Of a stretch of 64,000 nt of DNA, positions 1-8,676 are shown piece by piece. Every line of letters starts with the position of its first letter. Positions within the stretch are counted from its first letter, which is position 1. The position numbers and the translations under genes are program-made. The notes below the pieces were generated by a model, which was given only the letters and a program-made list of their open reading frames with translations, did no database searches and was not told the DNA's origin. The stretch is from the NCBI GenBank assembly GCA_963757945.1, contig CAVWTN010000002.1, positions 1 through 64,000 of the forward strand. The letters are read 5' to 3'. This DNA comes from CAVWTN01 sp963757945. Its GTDB lineage: Bacteria > Vulcanimicrobiota > Vulcanimicrobiia > Vulcanimicrobiales > Vulcanimicrobiaceae.

Positions 1-437
1 GCGTGGACGTTGCTCGCGGTCAGATAGCGCAGGAATGTTTGCCGCCCGCACTCGCGGCTTATGCGCTCGAGCATCGCATCGTGCCGAAATGGAATAATTC
101 GCCCTGTCCCGGCCAGGCCATGATGCTTGGCAAGATCGTCGCCGCGGTCGCCGGGGATGAGGTCGCCGTATCGGCCTCCGGCGTCAGCGTGAACGGACGC
201 CGTTGGCCGATGTCAACAATCAAGAAAGTCGATGCTGGCGGCCATCGCATCGACTTGCGTCTCCCTGACGGTGCATTCCGCGTGCCGCGCGGCGGGGTGT
301 TGCTCTTGGGCTTGTCGCCGGACAGTTGGGACGGACGCTATTGGGGACCGGTCCCGCTGTCGTCAATTCGCGGACGCATCATTCCCATCGTCACGAACGC
401 GGGCTTTTTCTGGAAGCCGCGCTTGGAGGATCGTTAG
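1..437 (+). CDS. traF: TraF-like conjugation signal peptidase, 5'-truncated by window edge
   Basis: This looks like the C-terminal part of a TraF-type S26 peptidase, which matures pilin subunits in conjugation systems. Visible features are a segment around MLGKIVAAVAGDEV, where the general-base Lys of the family sits, and the family's C-terminal signature near GLSPDSWDGRYWGPVPLSSI. The catalytic Ser region, normally upstream, is not in the window, and the apparent GTG at base 3 is probably internal. It directly precedes the VirB2-like pilin gene, its likely substrate. Confidence 0.72.
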   Translation, partial: VDVARGQIAQECLPPALAAYALEHRIVPKWNNSPCPGQAMMLGKIVAAVAGDEVAVSASGVSVNGRRWPMSTIKKVDAGGHRIDLRLPDGAFRVPRGGVLLLGLSPDSWDGRYWGPVPLSSIRGRIIPIVTNAGFFWKPRLEDR

Positions 438-438
438 C

Positions 439-717
439 ATGACTGTCTCTTTCGTCCCGCTGCTCGCGGTCACGGGTAGCTTACCCTCTTGGCTCTCGTT
501 CCTCACGCCGATCATCACGGGCTGCGAGTGGGGCGCCTGCGCGATCGGCCTATGCGGTGCGGTCATCTCGCTTGGTCTCGCCGGCGCGCATTGGCTGCAG
601 CACCGACACGATTGGGGGTCGCTGTTCCTCGGTGTACTCGGCGCGCTTGCAGGCTGTGGGTTCGCGGGTGGAGCGGTTGCGATCGGCACGGCCCTCGCCG
701 CGACGGTCACCTTCTGA
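439..717 (+). CDS. virB2: VirB2/TrbC-like pilin subunit
   Basis: A 92-residue hydrophobic protein with a leader-like N terminus and two membrane segments (about residues 30-50 and 62-90) separated by a short charged loop containing WLQHRHDW. This is the size and shape of VirB2-family pilins, which form the conjugative pilus shaft. It starts two bases after the stop of the TraF-like peptidase, and its TGA overlaps the ATG of the next gene. Assignment rests on topology and position between traF and virB3 rather than on a sharp motif. Confidence 0.62.
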   Translation: MTVSFVPLLAVTGSLPSWLSFLTPIITGCEWGACAIGLCGAVISLGLAGAHWLQHRHDWGSLFLGVLGALAGCGFAGGAVAIGTALAATVTF

Positions 718-1004
718 TGAGCGAACGGCCTTGGTCCCACGCGATCAATAAGGCGGCTTGGAAGCGCCGGCATAAGTTCGGCATCGATGGGCGCGTGCTC
801 ATCGGTGTCGTCTGCCCGCTGCTCCTGCTCGGCGGCTTTGGCATTTCGCTCGGCCGGCTGCTGATGATCGCGTTCGTCCTGCTTGCTGCAGCCGTGTGGT
901 TTGCCGCCAAGCTGCAGTGGGAGCACGATCCCTGGCTCATCGACAAGCTTTTGATCGAGATGCGCCTCCCGCGTTGGGGACCGGCCACGAAGGAGCGCCG
1001 CTGA
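717..1004 (+). CDS. virB3: VirB3-like T4SS inner membrane protein
   Basis: A 95-residue protein with a basic N terminus followed by two closely spaced membrane segments (about residues 27-60) and a C-terminal cytoplasmic tail, as in VirB3/TrbD. The ATG overlaps the upstream stop, and its own stop overlaps the ATG of virB4, so translation is coupled in the usual B2-B3-B4 order. Little sequence signature exists in this family. The call leans on size, topology and the neighbouring VirB4. Confidence 0.66.
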   Translation: MSERPWSHAINKAAWKRRHKFGIDGRVLIGVVCPLLLLGGFGISLGRLLMIAFVLLAAAVWFAAKLQWEHDPWLIDKLLIEMRLPRWGPATKERR

Positions 1005-3580
1005 TGTTTGAAGGCCTCGCCGGTCTGGTCGCCGGCGCCAGCTCGCTCGGCGCCGTCTCGCTCGTTCCGGAGCTCCTCGCGCGCGCAGGTACCTTGCCGA
1101 AGCAGCGGCGACAGGGCGTCGGCCTCGCGGACTTTCTGCCGTATCGGCGCTTTGCGCGCGCCGACGTCATCCAGTGCGAGTCATGCCTCCTCGCCGCCTG
1201 GCGCGTCGCTGCAGCACCGACCGATGTTCTCGCGCCGGCGACGATCGTGAACACGTCCTATCAGGTGGCGGCAACCCTGGGTCTCCTTGGATCTGGTGCC
1301 GTTGGGCAGTTCTACTTTGTCCGCAGCCCGTTCCGCGAATACGACCCTGGGCTGAGCCGCAGCGACCATCCGGTGCTCGAGCTGCTTGACGACTTGCGCG
1401 AGGACTTCTTCTTGCGGCGCGCGCCCGTCTTCGACTCTGAGCGCTTCTTCGCGCTTTCGTGGGAGCCGCCCAACCAGGTCGTCGAGAGCCTTCGCGCTGC
1501 GACGTCGTCGGGTCTCGCTGCGCGACGTCGATCGGAGGAAGATATGCTCGCCGAGTTCGAGTCGCTTTGCCGGCGGATCGAGGCGAGCCTCCGCGTCGGG
1601 CTTTCCGTCGTCGAGCGCCTCGGCGAGAGAATTGTCGATGGTCGTCGGCAGTCGGACCTCCTGCGCTTCGTCGCGCGCACCGTTTCAGGTAGCGATCATC
1701 CAATGGTCGTTCCACCGCCGACCGTGCCCCTCAACGAGCTACTCGCTCGCGATTTCCGCTTCGGCTGGGATGTGCGAATCGGCGAGGATGAGCTCGCGAT
1801 CGTCGAGCTGCTCACGCCTCCCGACTTCGCCGCGCCGCAGCTCCTCGAGCGGCTCACGCAGCTCACGGTGCCGCACACGCTTGCTGTCCGCGTCGTCGGC
1901 ATGTCGCTCTCAGAGTCCCTTCGCGTGCTCGAAGACGGCGTCGCGGACTTCCGAGGTGCGGCCGACTTTCACGCGAGCCTCACGAACCCGGCCGAACTTC
2001 GCGCGGCGGAGCAGATGAGTGAGGCGTTCGGGCAAGCCGGCGACGAGTACCAGCGCGTCGGGTGGACGTCGACGGCAGTCGTCGTGCGAGCGAAAGCGCG
2101 CGCCGAGGCCAGCGGCGCAGCGCAGGCCGTCGTGGATGCGCTCGCCGCGAGCGGCTTCTCGGCGACGGTCGGCAGAGCGGAAGCCGCCGACACCTGGCTT
2201 GCGACCTTGCCCGGGCAGCGGCGCTTCGGTATGCGCACGCATCCGATCGACGCGCTGACGACCGCGAAGGCGCTCTTGCCCTTGCACGAGCAAGCGAAGG
2301 GGCCGCGCTTCAACGATTCGGAGTCCTTCCCGGCCGGGCTCGACGTCCCGTGCATCTCGTACGGCTTGACTCGCGGCAACTCACCGCGTCGGCTACATCT
2401 CAACGTTGCCGACGTCTTCCACGGCATCTCGTGCGGCCGCACTCGTTCGGGAAAGAGCGTGCGAACTTCGTATCTCGCGGCCATGTTCCGCGGACGTCTG
2501 CCGCTCGCATCGGTGACGCTGATCGATCGCGGGCTCTCGGCGAGACCCACGTGCCTCATGCTCGACGGGACCTGCTACGACGTGCTCGGTGCCAACTCGC
2601 CCGGCTTCGCCCTCTTCGCCGACGCTCATCGCGAAGACGACGAGGCGCGCGAACTCCTCACGATCTTCGAAGAGATGTGCGAGCTGCAAGGCGTCGCAGT
2701 CACACCGCTGCGCCGCATCGCGCTGCTCGAAGCAATCCGCACTGTCGCGTCATGGCCGCAGAAGGAGCGGACGCTCTTCGCTTTTGCCGAGATCCTCGGC
2801 GGGGGCGACGATGGGCACGTACTCAAGCTGGCGATTGCGGCCTATGGCCCGGAGGGCGTGCTCGGTGACCTTTTCAATCGGGCGGCTGACTCGTTCGAAA
2901 CGAACCGCTTCAACGTCATCGATATTGCCCACGTCTCGAGCCTCGGAGCGAAGTTCCTGATCCCGGTACTGCGCGTCATCTTCTGGCGGCTCGCCGCGCA
3001 TGAGCGACGGCTCAAGAGCGAGCTCGGCGACGACCTGCACTCCCTCTATTTCCTCGACGAGGCGCATGCACTCTTGACGCATCCGATCGGCGCGGCATGG
3101 GTCCTCGAGCAGCAGAAGGAAGGGCGCAAGCACAACCGCGGCCTCTGGCTGGTCTCCAATTCCGTCGAGGACTTCGCCACGGTCCCGCGACTCGACGACT
3201 TGCTCAAGGCGTCGCAGCTTCGCATGTATGCGCACGATCCCGGCGCGCTCGATCCGGCGACGTCGGCGTTTTACGCGCAGCTCGGGCTACCGCGCCAAGG
3301 AATCGAGATGCTGCCCACGATCGGGCAACGCGCAATCGTTCTGCACGCGCCCGAGGCGGACGCTCTCTGCGAAGTCGATCTGCAGCTCGACGAGGACGTC
3401 CTCGCCGTGCTGGGCTCGAGTCGAACGAATACACTCGTCGATCGATTCCGTGAGCTCTACCCGGTCGAGCGGGATGGGCCGCAGCGGTGGAAGGTCGAGC
3501 TGCTGCGCGCGAACCCGTCATCGCTGGTGCGCGCCGCTGCGACACGCTTCGAAACAATTCTGCACGCAAAGGAGAGATGA
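1004..3580 (+). CDS. virB4: VirB4/TrbE-type secretion ATPase
   Basis: The ATPase that powers pilus assembly and substrate transfer in type IV secretion. The start at 1004 overlaps the virB3 stop and follows an AAGGAG-like ribosome site, giving 858 residues. The C-terminal half carries a Walker A loop GRTRSGKS (about residues 478-485), slightly off consensus because Arg replaces the middle Gly, and a Walker B/DEAH-like FLDEAHAL near 682. The N-terminal 400 residues match the usual CagE/VirB4 domain in position but show no readable motif. It is the most secure T4SS gene here. Confidence 0.85.
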   Translation: MFEGLAGLVAGASSLGAVSLVPELLARAGTLPKQRRQGVGLADFLPYRRFARADVIQCESCLLAAWRVAAAPTDVLAPATIVNTSYQVAATLGLLGSGAVGQFYFVRSPFREYDPGLSRSDHPVLELLDDLREDFFLRRAPVFDSERFFALSWEPPNQVVESLRAATSSGLAARRRSEEDMLAEFESLCRRIEASLRVGLSVVERLGERIVDGRRQSDLLRFVARTVSGSDHPMVVPPPTVPLNELLARDFRFGWDVRIGEDELAIVELLTPPDFAAPQLLERLTQLTVPHTLAVRVVGMSLSESLRVLEDGVADFRGAADFHASLTNPAELRAAEQMSEAFGQAGDEYQRVGWTSTAVVVRAKARAEASGAAQAVVDALAASGFSATVGRAEAADTWLATLPGQRRFGMRTHPIDALTTAKALLPLHEQAKGPRFNDSESFPAGLDVPCISYGLTRGNSPRRLHLNVADVFHGISCGRTRSGKSVRTSYLAAMFRGRLPLASVTLIDRGLSARPTCLMLDGTCYDVLGANSPGFALFADAHREDDEARELLTIFEEMCELQGVAVTPLRRIALLEAIRTVASWPQKERTLFAFAEILGGGDDGHVLKLAIAAYGPEGVLGDLFNRAADSFETNRFNVIDIAHVSSLGAKFLIPVLRVIFWRLAAHERRLKSELGDDLHSLYFLDEAHALLTHPIGAAWVLEQQKEGRKHNRGLWLVSNSVEDFATVPRLDDLLKASQLRMYAHDPGALDPATSAFYAQLGLPRQGIEMLPTIGQRAIVLHAPEADALCEVDLQLDEDVLAVLGSSRTNTLVDRFRELYPVERDGPQRWKVELLRANPSSLVRAAATRFETILHAKER

Positions 3581-4149
3581 CTATGCGTCTGCGCAGAGCC
3601 TACGCGATCGTCGGTTTAGCGGGTCTCACCATCGGCCTGGCGCTGCCCGCGTCAGCCGATCTCTTGACTATCCCGAGCATGATCCCAGACATATGTGCCT
3701 TCGGCCACTGCATACAATTCACACAGTCGGCGGCTTTGGCGTCAGTTCAGCAGGTTATCGGGCAGATCCAGCAGCTCAAGAACGAGGCGCAGAACCTCGC
3801 GACCTTACCTCGCTCATATCAGAACGCCGAGGGCGACCTCAACGCGATCCTCGGCACCGGCAAGAGCATCGCGAGAGAGATCGCGGCAATTACGGCAGCC
3901 CAAGGCATCTCTGACCAGGCGGAGCAGGATGCCGCTGAAGCCGCGCGTCTTAACGGACTCGCGAGGATCGCTAACGGCCAGCAGCAACAGGCGATTGCGA
4001 CCAATAGCTACCTTTCGCAACTAAATGAAACCGCCCAGAAGCAGCTGCTCCTTTCAAGCGCGCAGCAGACCCAGTCCGCGGCAACGATGGACGACCTCGT
4101 TCAAGCCGCGCACTCTCTTTCGCTGCCCTACGATGGGCCGGAGCCGTAA
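3577..4149 (+). CDS. virB5: VirB5/TrbJ-like exported T4SS protein
   Basis: A 190-residue protein with a clear signal peptide (basic MRLRRAY, hydrophobic stretch, ASA-type cleavage near residue 27). A helical, Gln/Ala-rich body of repeated amphipathic helices follows, as in VirB5/TrbJ pilus-tip proteins. A GGAGAG ribosome site precedes the ATG at 3577, which overlaps the virB4 stop; a second ATG at 3583 is possible. The C-terminal tail QAAHSLSLPYDGPEP is nearly repeated at the end of the next gene. Confidence 0.66.
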   Translation: MTMRLRRAYAIVGLAGLTIGLALPASADLLTIPSMIPDICAFGHCIQFTQSAALASVQQVIGQIQQLKNEAQNLATLPRSYQNAEGDLNAILGTGKSIAREIAAITAAQGISDQAEQDAAEAARLNGLARIANGQQQQAIATNSYLSQLNETAQKQLLLSSAQQTQSAATMDDLVQAAHSLSLPYDGPEP

Positions 4150-4152
4150 GTC

Positions 4153-4395
4153 ATGACGAATACCTGGCGCACGATCCTCTGGGCCACAGCCACCGTGACT
4201 GCGTGCATTGGAACGTCAGCCGCCGTGCACCACGCAGATGAGGTTCGCATGGTCACGCTAACTGCGAAAGTGTCTGTGCTCAGCTCTCAATGTGACGCGA
4301 TTCGGCTAAAGCAAGCCCAGGACGCGCTGACGATGCGGCATCTCGTTGAAGCCGCGCACTCTCTCTCGCAGCCGTATCATGGACCGGAGCCGTAA
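4153..4395 (+). CDS. Small exported protein with VirB5-like tail
   Basis: An 80-residue protein starting with a single membrane or signal segment (residues 6-24), then a short helical region. It ends in EAAHSLSQPYHGPEP, which copies the last 15 residues of the VirB5-like neighbour with three changes. It lies three bases after that gene, and its stop overlaps the virB6 ATG, so it belongs to the T4SS operon. It might be a VirB7-like small subunit or an entry-exclusion-like peptide, or a remnant of duplicated virB5. No function can be assigned. Confidence 0.6.
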   Translation: MTNTWRTILWATATVTACIGTSAAVHHADEVRMVTLTAKVSVLSSQCDAIRLKQAQDALTMRHLVEAAHSLSQPYHGPEP

Positions 4396-5396
4396 TGAAT
4401 CGCGTCCTGCTCGCGCAAGCCACGACCATTCCGACTCCGCCCTTTGGCGACTGGCTGAACGGATTCGTCGACCAAGTAACCGGTGATGTCAATCCGTGGC
4501 TTGCGAACGCCCAACTCATCATGCACGCGCTTTTCGCCGTGTTCCTGATCCTGGTAGTCGTCTTCGCTCTCGCGCGCCGCGCCGTGCAGGATCAGTCCAT
4601 TGCCGGATGGGGGCACGCGCTGCCACTGATCCTCATGGACTTACTCCCACCGTTTCTTATCGTCTACGCGGCGCCGGCGTTCGTCCTCAACACGCTCTCT
4701 GTCGGGCTTGGCCTCGGCTCGTCGATCACCGGCTACGACATGACCGGACCGTCGGCGATGGCAGGAGCATTCGAGAAATGCATGCGGAGCATGTTGGGTG
4801 CGCCGTTCTCGCAGCTTGTCACGACGATGACGCAGCCGCCGAGCTTTTCATGGCAATATCTCTCAGACCTGACGGCGGTTCCAGCTCTGGCGCAAGCCGG
4901 ACTGGCTGAAGAGATCGCCGCTTTCTTCCTCTGTGTGCTTTTCGTCTTACCGACGGCGTGTCTGTGCACGCTGACGTTGGTTTTCGTGGAAGTTGACGCG
5001 CTTGTGGTTACGCCGTTTGCGCTCGTCCTGGTGGCCTTTTGCCTCGGCGGCGTGGGTGGAAGTCTCTGGGAGGGGGCACTGCACGCATGGGTGCGCCGGG
5101 TCTTCCGCCTAGCCGTTGCGCTAGGCATAGCCGTTATAGCAATGATCGCTATCGGACACGTCAACGATAGTATCGCGGCGCTCAACCCGCTTGACTACAA
5201 GACGACGCTCTATGGGTGGCTCGTCGACGTGCTGGAAATCGTCGTCGTCGGCGGACTCACGGCTGCTATCCCTTTTGCGCTGGACGCCGGCATTTCTGGC
5301 GCGTTCGCCTTCGGCGCGGGTGTCCCCAAGGTCAATATCTCCCGCGACGTCTACGGAGCCACGGCAAGAGTGCTCATGCGTCGGTTCGCGAGATGA
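4395..5396 (+). CDS. virB6: VirB6/TrbL-like polytopic membrane protein
   Basis: A 333-residue membrane protein with a hydrophilic N-terminal stretch and about six to seven hydrophobic segments (around residues 40-60, 70-105, 170-195, 200-225, 235-255, 275-300). This matches the VirB6/TrbL inner-membrane component of type IV secretion channels. Position after VirB5 is canonical. The ATG overlaps the stop of the preceding small gene, and its TGA overlaps the next start. The identification is topological, because VirB6 proteins are poorly conserved. Confidence 0.68.
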   Translation: MNRVLLAQATTIPTPPFGDWLNGFVDQVTGDVNPWLANAQLIMHALFAVFLILVVVFALARRAVQDQSIAGWGHALPLILMDLLPPFLIVYAAPAFVLNTLSVGLGLGSSITGYDMTGPSAMAGAFEKCMRSMLGAPFSQLVTTMTQPPSFSWQYLSDLTAVPALAQAGLAEEIAAFFLCVLFVLPTACLCTLTLVFVEVDALVVTPFALVLVAFCLGGVGGSLWEGALHAWVRRVFRLAVALGIAVIAMIAIGHVNDSIAALNPLDYKTTLYGWLVDVLEIVVVGGLTAAIPFALDAGISGAFAFGAGVPKVNISRDVYGATARVLMRRFAR

Positions 5397-5569
5397 TGCG
5401 GTTTCTGGTCGAGCTTGTTCGCACGGTCCTCGATGTGCGCGACGAGCACAAGCGTCGTGGGAAGGCCAGGCAGCATCCAATGGACGATCCGGCCGTTCCC
5501 CGCGCGCCCTCCGATCCCCTGAGCCTGCCGACACGAGGCGATATTCTTGGCCGACGCATCGAGCCATAA
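5393..5569 (+). CDS. Small hypothetical protein in T4SS operon
   Basis: A 58-residue protein starting with two in-frame ATG codons overlapping the virB6 stop. The first 22 residues form an amphipathic helix (MMRFLVELVRTVLDVRDEHK). The rest is basic, proline-rich and probably disordered. No family is recognised. Coupling to virB6 suggests an accessory role in the transfer machinery. Confidence 0.5.
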   Translation: MMRFLVELVRTVLDVRDEHKRRGKARQHPMDDPAVPRAPSDPLSLPTRGDILGRRIEP

Positions 5570-5581
5570 GAGAGGGACCTA

Positions 5582-6409
5582 ATGAGCGCTCGTGCAGATC
5601 TTTCCGCCGTTGGACGTTACCTTGACGCGCAACAGAATGACCTCGTCGATGGAGGCGGTCGCTCCCGGCGGCCCACGATTCATAAGGTATCGGCGTATAA
5701 TCCCGCTCGTTCGGAGGCGTGGTGCGGTTACGATCCGGGCAGCGGCGAGTATTTCGGTCGCGTGCGGGACCATCGCGGTTGGGTCTATCGCGAGCGAACG
5801 GCTGACCTGCTAGCGCTCGTGCGCGGCCTTCGGCAGTATGCTCACATCCCGCCGGCTGCCGTGGAGGTCTTGCGCGCTGAGCGCGTGTGCCGCGACAACC
5901 TCCCGCTTTCCGGAAAAGAGGTTGATTGGACCGACCACGTCCGGCTGCGAGTCGACCACGTGCTCGAAGGGATCGCGCTCGATCGGCTCCCCGAGCTTGA
6001 CCGGGAAGCCCTCGAGCGTCACATCTCCCCCCTGCGAGCCGTAGAGGGACACGGAATGCGGATCATCGGCACCTTCGACCATGATGCGCGGATGCGCACG
6101 CTAGGGGACGACGGCCGGGAATACATGGTCGAGGCGAAGCGGTTCCCGCTGCTTGCACAGTTCAATGCCGATGGTCGGCTCGTCGACGCGGCGATCGTCT
6201 TCGACGTTGCCGGCGATGGAAAGACGCGCTACCTGGCACAGTACATCGACGCCGCGCACATTCAGACGCTCTCGCAAGCCGGGAAGCTGCATCTCGAGCC
6301 CGGCGTCGAGCTCTCGCCGGCGACGCTCGGCCGGACGCAGGACCTTACGCCGGAACCGGACGACGAGCTCTCGCAACGGCGCGCGCAAAGCCAAGGGATG
6401 CGCCGGTGA
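5582..6409 (+). CDS. Unknown protein with domain X, upstream of VirD4
   Basis: A 275-residue soluble protein with an AGAGGGAC ribosome site. Residues 30-155 contain short aromatic and basic motifs (WCGYDPGSGEYFGRVRDHRG) of unknown meaning. Residues about 158-258 form a domain, here called X, that is clearly homologous to the C terminus of the double winged-helix protein at 9817-11292. Shared blocks include RIIGTF/RVIGEF, YLAQ(Y/F)I and QAGKL(H/Q)LEPG. The gene is coupled to virD4, whose GTG overlaps its stop. A role in DNA processing or regulation of transfer is inference only. Confidence 0.65.
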   Translation: MSARADLSAVGRYLDAQQNDLVDGGGRSRRPTIHKVSAYNPARSEAWCGYDPGSGEYFGRVRDHRGWVYRERTADLLALVRGLRQYAHIPPAAVEVLRAERVCRDNLPLSGKEVDWTDHVRLRVDHVLEGIALDRLPELDREALERHISPLRAVEGHGMRIIGTFDHDARMRTLGDDGREYMVEAKRFPLLAQFNADGRLVDAAIVFDVAGDGKTRYLAQYIDAAHIQTLSQAGKLHLEPGVELSPATLGRTQDLTPEPDDELSQRRAQSQGMRR

Positions 6410-8676
6410 AGAAAGGGTTCGAGCTCTACCAGCTCCCTCGCACCGTCGGTGATGGCCGCCTACATCCATTCGCGATCCTCGCAGTCGTGCTCGCGATCGT
6501 CGGCACGAACTTAGTCGCGAACGAAGTGGTCGCGATCGCGCTGCGTTACAATCCGACGCTTGGCCATGCGGTCTTTAGTGTCGGCCCGCTGCGCGTCTAT
6601 GCCCCGTGGGCGTGGCTCGTGTGGGGATGGATGTTCCTTAACCCGCTCAGCGGCTACGACTACGCGCATCACGCCGGCCGTTGGCCGGACGTCGTCTACG
6701 CCGTGTATTGGCGCCTGCCCTACGTTTTCGGCGCGGGTGCGATCGCAACGATCGTCGCGCCGATCGCAGCGCAGCTCATTTTTGGGCGCCGGCGCCAGGA
6801 TGTCGGCGAGCTCGTCGACTCGGCGCACTTCGCCGACACGGCCGAGTTGCGTGAAGCCGGCCTACTCACGGCCGCCGCGGGGCCGATCATTGGCGCGTGG
6901 CCGTCGGGACCATTCGGACTCTGGCGCAAGCCACTCCGCTATGCTGAGGCGCTCGGCATAAACTACATCGGGCCGAGCGGTGACGGCAAGAGCAGCTTCC
7001 TTCTCATCTCCAACCTGCTCGTACCGTTGCGCGACAGGCGCGCGCGCGCCTGGGATAGTCGCCGCCGGCGAGCCGAGACGTGGGGCGAGGAGCCGAGTTG
7101 GGTCATCTTCGATCCGACCGGCGAACTGTTCGAGAAGACCTCACGCTATCAGCGGGATATCCTCGGCAAGCAGGTTTTCCGGCTCGATCCGCTTTCGAGC
7201 GGCGACGGTCTTGCGAAGTGGAACCCCTGTTGGTCCATCGCGCTCGGCACCGACCGCGAGCAGCAGGGATGCCGCCGCGTGCTCACCGACATCATCGACC
7301 CGCAGGGACGCGGGCTCGTCACGTATTGGGACCGCGAGTCCTGCGCCTTCGGCGACGCGCTGATCGCGTTCATCGGCTACCAGAGCCTTTACATGAATGA
7401 CCCCACGCTCTTTTCGCTGCCGGGACTGACCGATTACATCTCGCAGTTCGACACGATCGAGGACCTTTGTGACGACGTCATGGGGACGTACCACGACCCG
7501 CACGGCGTCTTCGGATGGACGACAGCCGACGGAAAGCCGACGAAGTACCGGTCATGGATTGTCGACGCCACCCGCATTATGCGGAACAAGGGCGACTCGC
7601 CCGAGGAGCGGCGAGGCGTCTTTTCGAGCCTCGTCCAGCACCTTTCGCTGTACCGCGATCCCGTGCTGCGGCGCAACGTTTGCGAGAGCTCCTTTAGCTT
7701 CGCGGCACTTGCGAACAGTGCGCGCGCCGGCGTCGTCTACATCGCCGCGCATCCGATGGACATTCCAATCTTGCAGCCGTACCTGCGCACCGTCACCCGA
7801 GCCGCGCTGCGCGAACTCATCGGCAAGACGAGGACCGACGGCGACGGCCGCACCGTGCGCGACAATGTGCGCGCCACGATCCTCGCGCTCGACGAGGCCG
7901 CCGTTCTCGGTAGGCTCGACGAACTCGAGCTCGTCGGTGGGTACCTCCGTAAGTTCGGCGTGATTTTGTGGCTGTTTTGGCAGGCCACGAATCAGCTTAC
8001 ACGCCTGTACCCGGAGGAGTCGTTCAGCGAAAATCTGGGCGTCCACATCTGGGGCCGGCCCCAGACGCCGAAGGCGGCCGAGCCGATAAGCGAATCGCTG
8101 GGGCAGTTCTCGACGCTGCTCACTCGCACGACATCCTCCGGAAGTCGATGGAGCGCAACGCCGCTCGATCACGTCTCTGCGAACGCCGATGTCACGACGC
8201 GCCAACTCCTCACGGTCAACGAAGTGTTGCGTCTGCCCCCGTCCCAGATTCTGATTCGATGCGCCGGCTTGCTCATCCGAGCGCACAAGTACTTCTTCTT
8301 TCGGCAGCCGCAGCTTCGCCGGCGCGCCAAGATGGGCGCCGTCGAGCACTCGGACGTCGCGACGAGCGAGCCGCTCTTTCACACGCTCTTGCTTGCCGAG
8401 CTCGGCGAGGCGCGCTTCAAACGTCTGCTGCAAAGGCCGGCTGCCGGCGACCTGCGGCCACCGCCGCGACCGCCGAAGCCGTCACCCACGCCGGAGCAGG
8501 CCGCGCAACTCGCTGCCGCCGCCGCCATCCGGGCCGTAACTGCGGCCGCCAAGGTCGTTGCCTCGGCGCAGCAGCCTACGAACGGCTCCGCAGCTCCTCC
8601 GCCGGCGGTTGCAGACGGAGTCGACGCGGTCGACGCGTTCCGGCAGCTCCAGGAGCGTCGCAGTGTGGGAAACTAG
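6406..8676 (+). CDS. virD4: VirD4/TraG-type coupling protein ATPase
   Basis: The coupling protein that brings relaxase-bound DNA to the secretion channel. The GTG start overlaps the upstream stop. The 756-residue product has N-terminal membrane segments (about residues 23-45, 60-80 and 100-125), a Walker A GPSGDGKS near residue 188, and a Walker B ILALDEAA near 494. A TraG-like C-terminal region follows (WLFWQATNQLTRLYPEESF). The last 90 residues are Pro/Ala-rich and low complexity. Its presence argues for conjugation rather than pure effector secretion. Confidence 0.83.
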   Translation: MKKGFELYQLPRTVGDGRLHPFAILAVVLAIVGTNLVANEVVAIALRYNPTLGHAVFSVGPLRVYAPWAWLVWGWMFLNPLSGYDYAHHAGRWPDVVYAVYWRLPYVFGAGAIATIVAPIAAQLIFGRRRQDVGELVDSAHFADTAELREAGLLTAAAGPIIGAWPSGPFGLWRKPLRYAEALGINYIGPSGDGKSSFLLISNLLVPLRDRRARAWDSRRRRAETWGEEPSWVIFDPTGELFEKTSRYQRDILGKQVFRLDPLSSGDGLAKWNPCWSIALGTDREQQGCRRVLTDIIDPQGRGLVTYWDRESCAFGDALIAFIGYQSLYMNDPTLFSLPGLTDYISQFDTIEDLCDDVMGTYHDPHGVFGWTTADGKPTKYRSWIVDATRIMRNKGDSPEERRGVFSSLVQHLSLYRDPVLRRNVCESSFSFAALANSARAGVVYIAAHPMDIPILQPYLRTVTRAALRELIGKTRTDGDGRTVRDNVRATILALDEAAVLGRLDELELVGGYLRKFGVILWLFWQATNQLTRLYPEESFSENLGVHIWGRPQTPKAAEPISESLGQFSTLLTRTTSSGSRWSATPLDHVSANADVTTRQLLTVNEVLRLPPSQILIRCAGLLIRAHKYFFFRQPQLRRRAKMGAVEHSDVATSEPLFHTLLLAELGEARFKRLLQRPAAGDLRPPPRPPKPSPTPEQAAQLAAAAAIRAVTAAAKVVASAQQPTNGSAAPPPAVADGVDAVDAFRQLQERRSVGN

